Shown here: positions 56,945-64,000 of the stretch, one piece after another
How positions within the stretch are numbered: position 1 is the first letter of the stretch
Layout of the letters: the number at the start of each line of letters is the position of its first letter
Origin: Mesobaculum littorinae
Lineage (GTDB): Bacteria > Pseudomonadota > Alphaproteobacteria > Rhodobacterales > Rhodobacteraceae
Direction: 5' to 3'
Assembly (NCBI RefSeq): GCF_004011175.1
Contig: NZ_RQXX01000003.1
Span: 124,001 to 188,000, forward strand
Length of the DNA: 64,000 nt
Notes under the pieces: model-generated
What the model was told of the DNA's origin: nothing
The model's database searches: none
What the model saw: the letters and a program-made list of their open reading frames with translations, nothing else
Translations under genes and position numbers: made by a program

Positions 56945-57010
56945 GTCGCCGCGCGACACCGGGCCCCGGACATGCGGCCGCACGCCTTAATGCCTTTTCA
57001 ACCGTTTTGT

Positions 57011-57023
57011 TAACTAAAAGTTA
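57011..57023. promoter_or_regulatory. Inverted repeat upstream of BLUF gene
   Basis: TAACTAAAAGTTA, a perfect 5-3-5 inverted repeat in an AT-rich island (56995-57040) that stands out from the GC-rich surroundings; a TTATAT (57021-57026) overlaps it and could be the -10. 56 bases before the BLUF start. Confidence 0.4.
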
Positions 57024-57078
57024 TATGTTGCGGTCGCTTTTAGACTGGGTTCCCGCCCCCGCATCCCGATGGTGACGC

Positions 57079-57510
57079 ATGTCCGGATTGATCAGTCTAA
57101 CCTACCGAAGTCATGCCGAGGTTCAGGAATTCAGCGTGCACAGCCTCGACATCCTGCGCGAGGCGCTGGCCCGCAACGCGCGGGACGGCCTGACAGGGTT
57201 CCTGCACCGCGACGGCCCCTGGTTCTTCCAGACGTTGGAAGGCGAGCCCGACAAGGTGCATCGCCTGGTCGACGGGCTGAAGCGTGACTGGCGTCACTCC
57301 TGGCTGAAGGTCCTCGTTACCACCGAGCTCGAGCAACGCAGGTTCGACGACTGGGCAATGGCCTATTCCACGACCGCCGACGTGTCGATGATGGGTTATT
57401 TCGGTGTCTCCGAGCATATTGCCCTTTCCCTCCTGACCGACGACCAGGCGCGCGACTTCCTCGAATTCGCGGGTCGGATGAAGGCCGCGGCGCTGGGCGG
57501 CGCCGCCTGA
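57079..57510 (+). CDS. Single-domain BLUF blue-light photoreceptor
   Basis: 143 residues; FAD-binding sensor of blue light. The key flavin residues are in place and correctly spaced: Tyr9 (SLTYRS), Asn33 (LARNARDGLTG), Gln51 (FFQTLEG), with RDWRHSWLKV and FDDWAMAYS following. No output domain, so it must signal by binding a partner. None of the neighbours is an obvious target; the EAL protein at 24358 is far away. Confidence 0.93.
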   Translation: MSGLISLTYRSHAEVQEFSVHSLDILREALARNARDGLTGFLHRDGPWFFQTLEGEPDKVHRLVDGLKRDWRHSWLKVLVTTELEQRRFDDWAMAYSTTADVSMMGYFGVSEHIALSLLTDDQARDFLEFAGRMKAAALGGAA

Positions 57511-57589
57511 CCCCGATGCAGCCCGCCCCTTGCCTTCCTGCGGGGCGCGGTCCACCTCTTGCCCGGCAACAGCAAGGGGACGACAGGGC

Positions 57590-58213
57590 ATGGCCATCGA
57601 CGCAGTGATCTTCGACATCGGCAACGTGCTGATCGAATGGCAACCCGAACGCTATTACGACCGGGTCTACGGCGAGGTTCTGCGGCGCGAGCTTTTCGCC
57701 AATGTCGACCTGCACGGCATGAACGAAAACGTCGACCGGGGCGAGGATTTCCGCGAGACCATCTATGCCACCGCCGACAAGTTTCCCGACTATGCCGATG
57801 CGATCCGCGACTGGCACGACCAGTGGCTGGAACTGGCCAAGCCGGTGATCCCGCACTCCGTCGCGCTTCTGCGCGCGCTGCGGTCCAAGGGCATTCCGTG
57901 TTTCTGCCTGACCAACTTCGGCGTCGGCTCCTTTGCCTTCGCGGAAACGCAGTATCCCTTCCTGACCGAATTCGACCGCCGCTACATCTCGGGGCACATG
58001 CGGGTCACCAAGCCCGATCCGCAGATCTACCGGATGGTCGAGCTGGATTGCGGCGTCGCTCCGGGCAACCTGCTCTTCACCGATGACCGGGCCGAGAACA
58101 TCGCCGTCGCGGCGGACCGCGGGTGGCAGACGCATCACTTCGAGGGGCCGCAAGGCCTTGCCGCCCGGCTGGTGACCGAGGGCCTTCTGAGCGACGCGGA
58201 GGCCGCACCATGA
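57590..58213 (+). CDS. HAD-family hydrolase (YihX-like)
   Basis: 207 residues. HAD motifs: FDIGNVLIEW (I), CLTNFG (II), KPDPQIY (III), LFTDDRAENI (IV). Probably a small-molecule phosphatase; substrate unknown. AAGGGG and ACAGGG precede ATG 57590. Stop overlaps the next gene (ATGA). Confidence 0.9.
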   Translation: MAIDAVIFDIGNVLIEWQPERYYDRVYGEVLRRELFANVDLHGMNENVDRGEDFRETIYATADKFPDYADAIRDWHDQWLELAKPVIPHSVALLRALRSKGIPCFCLTNFGVGSFAFAETQYPFLTEFDRRYISGHMRVTKPDPQIYRMVELDCGVAPGNLLFTDDRAENIAVAADRGWQTHHFEGPQGLAARLVTEGLLSDAEAAP

Positions 58214-59121
58214 TCCCGATGATCGGTTTCGAGGAGGGCGAGCGCGCGCTGGACTGGCTGGGCCTGACCGACGCGCTGGCCGCAGGCCACGACCTGCCGC
58301 GCGCCGAGGTCGAGGACGGGTTCCTCTACCGCGGCGACGACACGCTTCTGAACCGGGCTGCGTGGATCGACGGCCTGGGGCTTGCCGTAAAGTCGGCGAC
58401 CATCTTCGCCGGCAACCGCGACCGGGGCCTGCCCACGATCAACGGCGGCGTGTCGCTTTACTCCGACACGGACGGCACGCTGGAGGCGGTGATCGACTTC
58501 CACCTCGTGACCAAGTGGAAGACCGCGGGCGATTCGCTGTTGGCCGCGCGGCGGCTGGCCCGCCCCGGGTCGGACCGCATCCTGATCGTCGGCGCAGGCA
58601 CGGTCGCCCGGTCGCTGCGCGAGGCCTACGGCGCCGCCTTCCCCGGCGCGCGCTTCCGCGTCTGGAACCGCAGCCCTGACGCGGCCGAGGCGCTGGCCGC
58701 CGACTATCCCGGCACCCGTGCCGTGGGCGACCTCGAGGCCGCGGTGAAGGATGCCGACATCATCACCTGCGCCACGATGGCGACCCAGCCCGTGATCCGT
58801 GGCGACTGGCTGCGCCCGGGCCAGCACCTGGACCTGATCGGCGCCTACCGCCCCGACATGCGCGAGGCCGACGATACCGCCCTGACCCGCGCGCGCCTGT
58901 TCCTCGACAGCCGCGCCACGGTGCTGGAACACATCGGCGAGTTCCGCACGCCGCTCTCCGAGGGCGTGATCGCCGAAACGGACGTGGTCGCCGATTTCTA
59001 CGACGCGCCCGCCTTTCGCCGCGGCAGCGATGACGAGATCACGCTGTTCAAGAACGGCGGCGGCGCGCATCTGGATTTGATGACCGCGCGCTACATCCTC
59101 GACCGCTGGCGCGCCGCCTGA
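58210..59121 (+). CDS. Ornithine cyclodeaminase / mu-crystallin family protein
   Basis: 303 residues. NAD(P)-binding motif IVGAGTVARSLREAY, active-site lysine in LAVKSATIFAGN, and GAYRPDMREAD. The family includes ornithine cyclodeaminase, alanine dehydrogenase and ketimine reductases; the specific reaction is unknown. Coupled to the HAD gene by a 4-base overlap. Confidence 0.88.
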   Translation: MIPMIGFEEGERALDWLGLTDALAAGHDLPRAEVEDGFLYRGDDTLLNRAAWIDGLGLAVKSATIFAGNRDRGLPTINGGVSLYSDTDGTLEAVIDFHLVTKWKTAGDSLLAARRLARPGSDRILIVGAGTVARSLREAYGAAFPGARFRVWNRSPDAAEALAADYPGTRAVGDLEAAVKDADIITCATMATQPVIRGDWLRPGQHLDLIGAYRPDMREADDTALTRARLFLDSRATVLEHIGEFRTPLSEGVIAETDVVADFYDAPAFRRGSDDEITLFKNGGGAHLDLMTARYILDRWRAA

Positions 59122-59256
59122 GCCGTCCGCCGCCGCTTCGCCGGACCGCCCCGGCGCGCGGGCTTGACCGGCTTCGCCCCGCGTGATCCGGTACACCACA
59201 GGATCGAGCCGGGCGGCACCCGGACCGGGTGCAGGCCCGACAGGGGGAGGCGGCGG

Positions 59257-59289
59257 ATGACAGGCACGACGGCGCGCGCAACGCCATGA
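59257..59289 (+). CDS. Possible leader peptide coupled to the hydrolase gene
   Basis: Ten-codon frame (MTGTTARATP) with a very strong AGGGGGAGG ribosome site 6 bases upstream; its TGA overlaps the ATG of the following hydrolase (ATGA). The hydrolase itself has no Shine-Dalgarno at 59286, so coupling through this leader is plausible. Not proven. Confidence 0.3.
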   Translation: MTGTTARATP

Positions 59290-60329
59290 TCCCCGCGCTC
59301 GCCCTCGTCGCGCTGCTGGTCCTGTTCGCGGCGCTTCCCGCCATGCTCGAGATGCTGCGCCGCCCTGCTCAGCCCGGCCACGTGCCCGGCCAGGACACCG
59401 AGGGCGTCGCGATGGCCGACCTGCCCGGCCAACCCACCCGCTACCGGCTGCGCGGCCCCGCCGACGGGCCTCTGGCCGTCTGCATCCACGGGCTGACGAC
59501 GCCGATGTGGGTCTTTGACGCGATCGCCGAGGATCTGGCCACAGACGGATACCGCGTCCTGACCTATGATCTGCCCGGACGCGGCGGATCGCCCCTGGCG
59601 ACCGGCGCTCAGGACCGCGCCTTTTTCCAACGTCAGCTCGACGCGCTCTTGCGGCACGTCGGCCGCGACCGGATCGATCTGCTGGTGGGCTACTCGATGG
59701 GCGGCGCCATCGCCACGACCTATGCCGCCGACCGCCCGGGGCGCGTGGGGCACCTTGTGCTTCTGGCCTCTGCCGGCCTCTTTCACGATGCCGGACCCTT
59801 CGGCCGGTTCGCCTATGCCACGCCGATCCTGGGCCCCTGGGCAATGCGGGTGCTTGGCGGCCACATGCTGCGCCGGGCCCTGCGCGACACAGCGCGGCGC
59901 GATCCGCGCGCGGCCCCGCGGGTGCGTCGGCAGATCGACCAGACCCGCGCCCGGGGGTTCCTGCCCGCGGTGCTGTCGTCGCAGCGGCACATCCTGGCCG
60001 AACATCTGCGCGCCGATCACCGCACCATCGCGGCCTCGGGCCTGCCGCTGCTGGCGCTCTGGGGCGAGGATGACACCACGATCCCGACCTCAAACATCGG
60101 ACGGCTGGCCGAGGTGAACCGCACTGCGCAGCAAGAGGTCGTCACTGGCGCGAGCCACGATCTGCCGATGTCCGCGCCCGACCGGATCGGCGCCGAGATC
60201 CGCGCTTTCCTTGCCGCGACCTCTGGGGATACCACCCCAACAGCCCCCGACGACACCGCTCCGGGATCTCCCTCAGGGGAGGAACAGGGCCACTGGCCGC
60301 CCCCTTTGCGCCGCCTGCCATCCGCCTGA
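59286..60329 (+). CDS. Alpha/beta hydrolase with N-terminal membrane anchor
   Basis: 347 residues. Residues 1-20 are hydrophobic (MIPALALVALLVLFAALPA), probably an anchor. Nucleophile in VGYSMGGAIA, oxyanion HGLTTPMW, aspartate in LWGEDDT, histidine in GASHDLP. Substrate unknown. ATG 59286 is chosen because the membrane segment starts there; a GTG at 59229 is also in frame. The last 35 residues are a Thr/Pro/Asp-rich tail. Confidence 0.85.
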   Translation: MIPALALVALLVLFAALPAMLEMLRRPAQPGHVPGQDTEGVAMADLPGQPTRYRLRGPADGPLAVCIHGLTTPMWVFDAIAEDLATDGYRVLTYDLPGRGGSPLATGAQDRAFFQRQLDALLRHVGRDRIDLLVGYSMGGAIATTYAADRPGRVGHLVLLASAGLFHDAGPFGRFAYATPILGPWAMRVLGGHMLRRALRDTARRDPRAAPRVRRQIDQTRARGFLPAVLSSQRHILAEHLRADHRTIAASGLPLLALWGEDDTTIPTSNIGRLAEVNRTAQQEVVTGASHDLPMSAPDRIGAEIRAFLAATSGDTTPTAPDDTAPGSPSGEEQGHWPPPLRRLPSA

Positions 60330-60635
60330 CCCGTGCGCCGCGCGAAACGTGCCGGACCACGCCGCCACACGCTCCCGGCGCCCCCCATCGCTGCCGCGCC
60401 ATCCGGCGCCGGACCTTCGAGAGCAGGGAACGCGACGACTGCCCGCGGGCGAGGTCCCCAGCGGCGCACCGGGGCCCCGGAGGGCCGCCGCGCCCGGGGA
60501 ACATCGCGCGCGTCGCGGGTATGCGCCGCGGGGCCGGCGACGGCTCGGACCTGCCCGGCGACGGGCGCGAGGTGAGCGGGAGGAGGCACCCTCGGGGAAA
60601 TCGGGGCTTAACCGGATTCGGGTAGACGGGGCGGC
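60330..60635. other. Gene-free stretch
   Basis: 306 very GC-rich bases between two plus-strand genes; nothing recognisable. Must contain the acyltransferase promoter. Confidence 0.5.
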
Positions 60636-61865
60636 ATGACCCACGCCATCGCCCCAGCCCGCACCGCGGCGCCCGCAGCGGCGCCCGTCTCATCGCGATC
60701 TCTCTGGCTTGATGCCCTGCGCGTCACGGCCGGGATCTCGATCATCTGCATGCACGCGGCCAATGCGCCCGACGGCAGCCCCTTTGCCGACGCGACGCCC
60801 GCCGCGCGGGCCGCGCCGGTGCTGATCCGCACGGTCTTCTACCTCGCCCGGACCGAACTGTTCCTGATCATCTCGCTGTTCCTGCTGGCGATGTCGCTGC
60901 ACCGGCGGCCCCGACCCTATGCCACGACGCTGGCCGAACAGGCGCAAAGGCTGCTGGTGCCGTTCCTGTTCTGGGTCGCGGTCTATGTCGTGTTCAACCT
61001 GGCTGTTGGATACCGGCTGGGCTGGGGGCACTACCTGCTGCGCGACCTGACGACGATGGTCGAGCCCTGGGTCGGTTACCTCGTGCTGGGCGACGTGAAG
61101 CAGCACATGCATTTCCTGCCGACGCTCTTTGCGCTGGTGGCGTTCTACCCGCTTTACCGCGTCGCGGTGCGCTGGCCGGCACTGGCGCTGGCGCTGGTTC
61201 CGCTGCTGATCCTGCGCCAGGACCTTAGCCACATGGTGTGGAACCAGATCTTCGACCCCGAACTCCGCCAGTACGCGCTACGATTGGTGCGTATCCTGAC
61301 CTACACGGGCTACGGGCTGGTCGCCGCCGCCCTTTACGGCGTGTACCTGCGGATCGGCGCCGGCGGGCAAAGCGGCAGCCTGACCGGTGCGCGCCGCCGC
61401 AGGCTGCACCGCGGCCTGCTGGGCAGCTTCGCGATGCTGGGGATCGTGTGCCTCTATCTCAAGCTGGCGCAGGCTGCCGCCACGATCGAAGCGGGCAGCT
61501 GGCAGTCCAACTATCCCTTCGCGGGCTACGCGAACCTTCTGATGCCGGTCGCTCTGTTCGGGCTGGCGATGCTGACGCCGGTGCCCTGGCCCCGCTGGAT
61601 CGGACGACTGGCGCCCTACAGCTTCGGCATCTTTTTGGTGCATCCCATCGCGCTGGACCTGTTCCGGCTGATGTTCGAAACCCGGATCGACACGCCGACG
61701 CTCTATGTCCTGGCCAACATGGGATTCGCCGTCACGCTCAGCTACGCGCTGGCGCTGGGTCTGGCGCGGATGCCGGCCCTGCGCTGGACCATCGGGCTGG
61801 GCCCGGCGCCCCGGCCCTGGGCCCGCGCGCGGGCGCAGCCCCCCGTGGCGACGCCCACGGCCTGA
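60636..61865 (+). CDS. Acyltransferase_3 (OafA/YrhL-like) membrane protein
   Basis: 409 residues, about ten hydrophobic segments. Family features: SLWLDALRVTAGISIICMH with the catalytic histidine, LLVPFLFWVAVYV, and PYSFGIFLVHPIALDLF. Such proteins O-acylate surface sugars or envelope lipids. No polysaccharide genes nearby, so the target is open. The C-terminal ~25 residues are Pro/Arg/Ala-rich. Confidence 0.88.
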   Translation: MTHAIAPARTAAPAAAPVSSRSLWLDALRVTAGISIICMHAANAPDGSPFADATPAARAAPVLIRTVFYLARTELFLIISLFLLAMSLHRRPRPYATTLAEQAQRLLVPFLFWVAVYVVFNLAVGYRLGWGHYLLRDLTTMVEPWVGYLVLGDVKQHMHFLPTLFALVAFYPLYRVAVRWPALALALVPLLILRQDLSHMVWNQIFDPELRQYALRLVRILTYTGYGLVAAALYGVYLRIGAGGQSGSLTGARRRRLHRGLLGSFAMLGIVCLYLKLAQAAATIEAGSWQSNYPFAGYANLLMPVALFGLAMLTPVPWPRWIGRLAPYSFGIFLVHPIALDLFRLMFETRIDTPTLYVLANMGFAVTLSYALALGLARMPALRWTIGLGPAPRPWARARAQPPVATPTA

Positions 61866-61965
61866 GGGGGCCGCGGGCCACCCCGCAACGGGGGCGCTTG
61901 TCACCGGCATGGCGAAAAGGGCCGGAGGGCCCGACAAGCGGTCCCCCCGGTCCCTCCGTACCGGA

Positions 61966-63039
61966 TCAGTTCGGGATTTCGGCCGTGATCCCTTCGACGA
62001 AGAAGTCCATGCCCAGCAGCGTGCCGTCATCCGCGGTCTCGCCTTCGGCCAGCCACGCCGACCCGTCCTGACGATTGATCGGGCCGGTGAAGGGGTGGTA
62101 GGCGCCCGAGGCGATGTCGTCCTTCAGCTTCGTCGCCTCGGCCTTGACCTCTTCGGGCACCGGGCCGGTGATTTCGCCGATCTTGACCATGCCGCTGTCG
62201 ATGCCGCCCCAGGTCTCGTCCGACTCCCAGGTGCCGTCCATGACGGCCTGCACACGCTCGATGTAATAAGGCGCCCAGTCGTCGATGATCGACGAGATGC
62301 GCGGCTCGGGCGCGTATTCGTACATGTCCGAGGCCTGGCCGAAGCCGTAGCCGCCCGCCTCTTCCAGCCGGGCCAGCGGCGCGGTGGAATCGGTGTGGGC
62401 CAGGATCACGTCGACGCCCTGGTCCAGCATCGCCTGCGTCGCATCGGCCTCTTTCGCCGGGTCGAACCAGGTGTTGATGAACACGACCGAAAGCTCGACG
62501 TCCGGGTTGGCCTTCTTGGCGTGCAGGTAGGTCGAGTTGATGCCGCGGATCACCTCGGGGATCGGGAAGGACCCGATATAGCCGATCTTATCGCTTTCGG
62601 TCATAGCGCCCGCCAGATACCCGGTGACGGCGCGACCCTCGTAGAACCGCGCGCCGTAGGTGCCCGCGTTCTCGGCGGTCTTGTAGCCCGTGGCATGTTC
62701 GAACTTCACATCGGGAAACTTCTCGGCCACTGCAATCGTCGCGTCCATGAAGCCGAAGGAGGTGGTAAAGATGATGTCCGCCCCGCCCAGCGCCATCTGC
62801 GTCAGCGCGCGTTCGGCATCCGCGCCCTCGGGCACGCTTTCCTGCTCGACGAGCTCGACCGCATCGCCGAAATGCTCCTTCATCGCCATGGCCGAGGTAT
62901 GGTGGTGCTGGCTCCAGCCGCCGTCATTGGTGGGGCCCACGTAGATGAACCCGGCCTTGACGGTATCGTCCTGCGCCATGGCGGCGCCGGCAAGGCCCAA
63001 TGCCAGTGCGGCCGAGCCCATGAGTGTCTTGATCGTCAT
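61966..63039 (-). CDS. BMP-family ABC transporter substrate-binding protein
   Basis: Periplasmic binding protein of 357 residues. Signal peptide ends ...LGLAGAAMAQDD. BMP/PnrA-like features: KAGFIYVGPTNDGGWS, TTSFGFMDATI, KIGYIGSFPIPEVIRG, and VILAHTDSTAPL. This class binds nucleosides or similar purines, sometimes autoinducer-like ligands. GGGAG precedes ATG 63039. Lies 35 bases after the permease gene in the same operon. Confidence 0.93.
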   Translation of the reverse strand: MTIKTLMGSAALALGLAGAAMAQDDTVKAGFIYVGPTNDGGWSQHHHTSAMAMKEHFGDAVELVEQESVPEGADAERALTQMALGGADIIFTTSFGFMDATIAVAEKFPDVKFEHATGYKTAENAGTYGARFYEGRAVTGYLAGAMTESDKIGYIGSFPIPEVIRGINSTYLHAKKANPDVELSVVFINTWFDPAKEADATQAMLDQGVDVILAHTDSTAPLARLEEAGGYGFGQASDMYEYAPEPRISSIIDDWAPYYIERVQAVMDGTWESDETWGGIDSGMVKIGEITGPVPEEVKAEATKLKDDIASGAYHPFTGPINRQDGSAWLAEGETADDGTLLGMDFFVEGITAEIPN

Positions 63040-63074
63040 TACGATATCTCCCTGACTGTTGAGTGATTTATGGA

Positions 63075-64000
63075 TCATGCCGAGGCATGGAAGCTGCGGC
63101 CCAGCGACGCCGGCGCCCCCAAGGCGGCGCGGCGGCGGTCCGAGGACATGATGACCAGCACGAGGATGGTGACAAGGTAGGGCGACGCCGACAACAGCTC
63201 GACCGGGATCGCCGCGCCCGCCGCCTGCAGGTTCAACTGCAGCACGGTGACGCCGCCGAAAAGATAGGCGCCCAGCAGCACGCCCCACGCCCGCCACTGC
63301 GCGAAGACGACGATCGCCAGCGCGATCCAGCCCGCCCCCGCGGTCATGCCCTCCGTCCACTGCGGCACCCGGATCAGGCTCAGATACGCGCCGCCCAGGC
63401 CCGCGCAGGCGCCGCCGAAGGCGATTGCAGCCAGCCGGATGGCGATCACGCGATAGCCCAGCGCATGTGCCGCGTCGTGGCTTTCGCCCACCGCGCGCAG
63501 GACCAGCCCGGCGCGGGTATAGCGCAAAAAGGCCCAGACAGCCGCCACCAGCGCAAGGCTCAGGTAGACCATCGGGTCATGCGAGAACAGGATGCGCCCC
63601 AACACCGGCAGGTCGCCCAGCGGCCCGAGGTCCAGCTTGCCCGTTCCCGGCGGCCGTACGCCACCGTAGCCCTGCCCGATCAGCGCCGACAGGCCGAGCC
63701 CGAAGAGCGTCAGCGCAAGGCCCGTCGCCACCTGGTTCGACAGCAGGATCTGCGTCAGGACCCCGAAGACCAGCGCCATCGCCGCGCCCCCCACCGCGGC
63801 GGCGGCGAACCCCAGTGCGGGCGACCCCGTCTCGACCGCGGCGGCAAAGCCGCAGATCGCGCCGGTGATCATCATCCCCTCGACGCCCAGGTTCAGCACG
63901 CCGGACTTCTCGACCACCAGCTCGCCCAGCGCGGCCAGCAGGATGGGGGTCGAGGCGACCATGAGCGAGGCGATCAGGATCGCCGGATTGATGCCACCCA
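63075..64000 (-). CDS. ABC transporter permease, nucleoside-type, 5' end outside window
   Basis: At least 308 residues, reading open through the right edge (upstream residues INPAILIASLM continue the frame). Multi-spanning; motifs ALGELVVEKSGVLNLGVEGMM and AVGESHDAAHALGYRV are those of the second permease in BMP-dependent nucleoside transporters. The ATPase and first permease should lie just outside. Confidence 0.93.
   Translation of the reverse strand, partial: GGINPAILIASLMVASTPILLAALGELVVEKSGVLNLGVEGMMITGAICGFAAAVETGSPALGFAAAAVGGAAMALVFGVLTQILLSNQVATGLALTLFGLGLSALIGQGYGGVRPPGTGKLDLGPLGDLPVLGRILFSHDPMVYLSLALVAAVWAFLRYTRAGLVLRAVGESHDAAHALGYRVIAIRLAAIAFGGACAGLGGAYLSLIRVPQWTEGMTAGAGWIALAIVVFAQWRAWGVLLGAYLFGGVTVLQLNLQAAGAAIPVELLSASPYLVTILVLVIMSSDRRRAALGAPASLGRSFHASA

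Overview
The window is a 64 kb piece of a very GC-rich (roughly 70%) alphaproteobacterial chromosome. Gene content and order point to the Rhodobacterales (Rhodobacteraceae/Roseobacter group): DUF3035 lipoprotein next to lspA, purH next to a heparinase II/III-like gene and rsmB, a DUF1674/SDHAF4-like gene, DUF2794, ETF-ubiquinone oxidoreductase, aerobic cobaltochelatase cobN, and a glutathione-dependent formaldehyde pathway. Genus cannot be read from this sequence. I see no rRNA or tRNA gene, no CRISPR array, no transposase and no prophage; it reads as a core chromosomal region with lineage-specific inserts. Both ends are cut inside genes: dnaE at the left, an ABC permease at the right.

Layout. 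1-7.6 kb (minus, except one small gene): 3' truncated dnaE, frmA with a clear terminator, an I78 inhibitor lipoprotein (plus), then a coupled four-gene operon SRPBCC-ADH-SDR-SDR. 7.8-14.1 kb: an imuB without imuA or dnaE2 beside it, DUF2794, an NlpC/P60-leucyl aminopeptidase pair, and carbonic anhydrase. 14.3-20.4 kb (minus): rsmB, heparinase-like, purH, lspA, DUF3035. 20.5-29.6 kb: SDHAF4-like, argH/tlpA with overlapping divergent starts, tag, an EAL protein, thiolase-patatin, DUF465, and a DUF2007-methyltransferase pair. 29.6-36.8 kb: polyprenyl diphosphate synthase, ispE behind a TPR lipoprotein-like/exported protein, ETF-QO, PAP2. 36.8-47.2 kb (plus): greA, an unknown membrane protein, then cobalamin genes: B12 riboswitch, CbiM-like permease, terminator, cobW, GNAT, cobN, and after two small lipoprotein genes cobO. 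47.2-53.2 kb (minus): smc, mobB fusion, mobA. 53.5-64 kb: azlCD, TetR and fghA around a perfect inverted repeat, yaiI, BLUF, HAD-ornithine cyclodeaminase, alpha/beta hydrolase, acyltransferase, and a BMP-type nucleoside uptake operon.

How they work together. frmA and fghA, 52 kb apart, are the two enzymes that oxidise glutathione-bound formaldehyde to formate. cobW, cobN and cobO belong to aerobic cobalamin synthesis, and the riboswitch makes at least the permease B12-responsive. mobA and mobB make the guanylyl molybdopterin cofactor. ispE and the polyprenyl synthase feed isoprenoid/ubiquinone synthesis, and ETF-QO passes electrons into that quinone pool.

No wholly new system is proven here. 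The most unusual signals are a set of short tandem repeats, above all a seven-copy 15 bp repeat inside the signal peptide of the TPR protein and a four-copy 14 bp repeat over its ribosome binding site; the orphan imuB; the MobB fusion; and the GNAT gene wired into the cobW-cobN operon.
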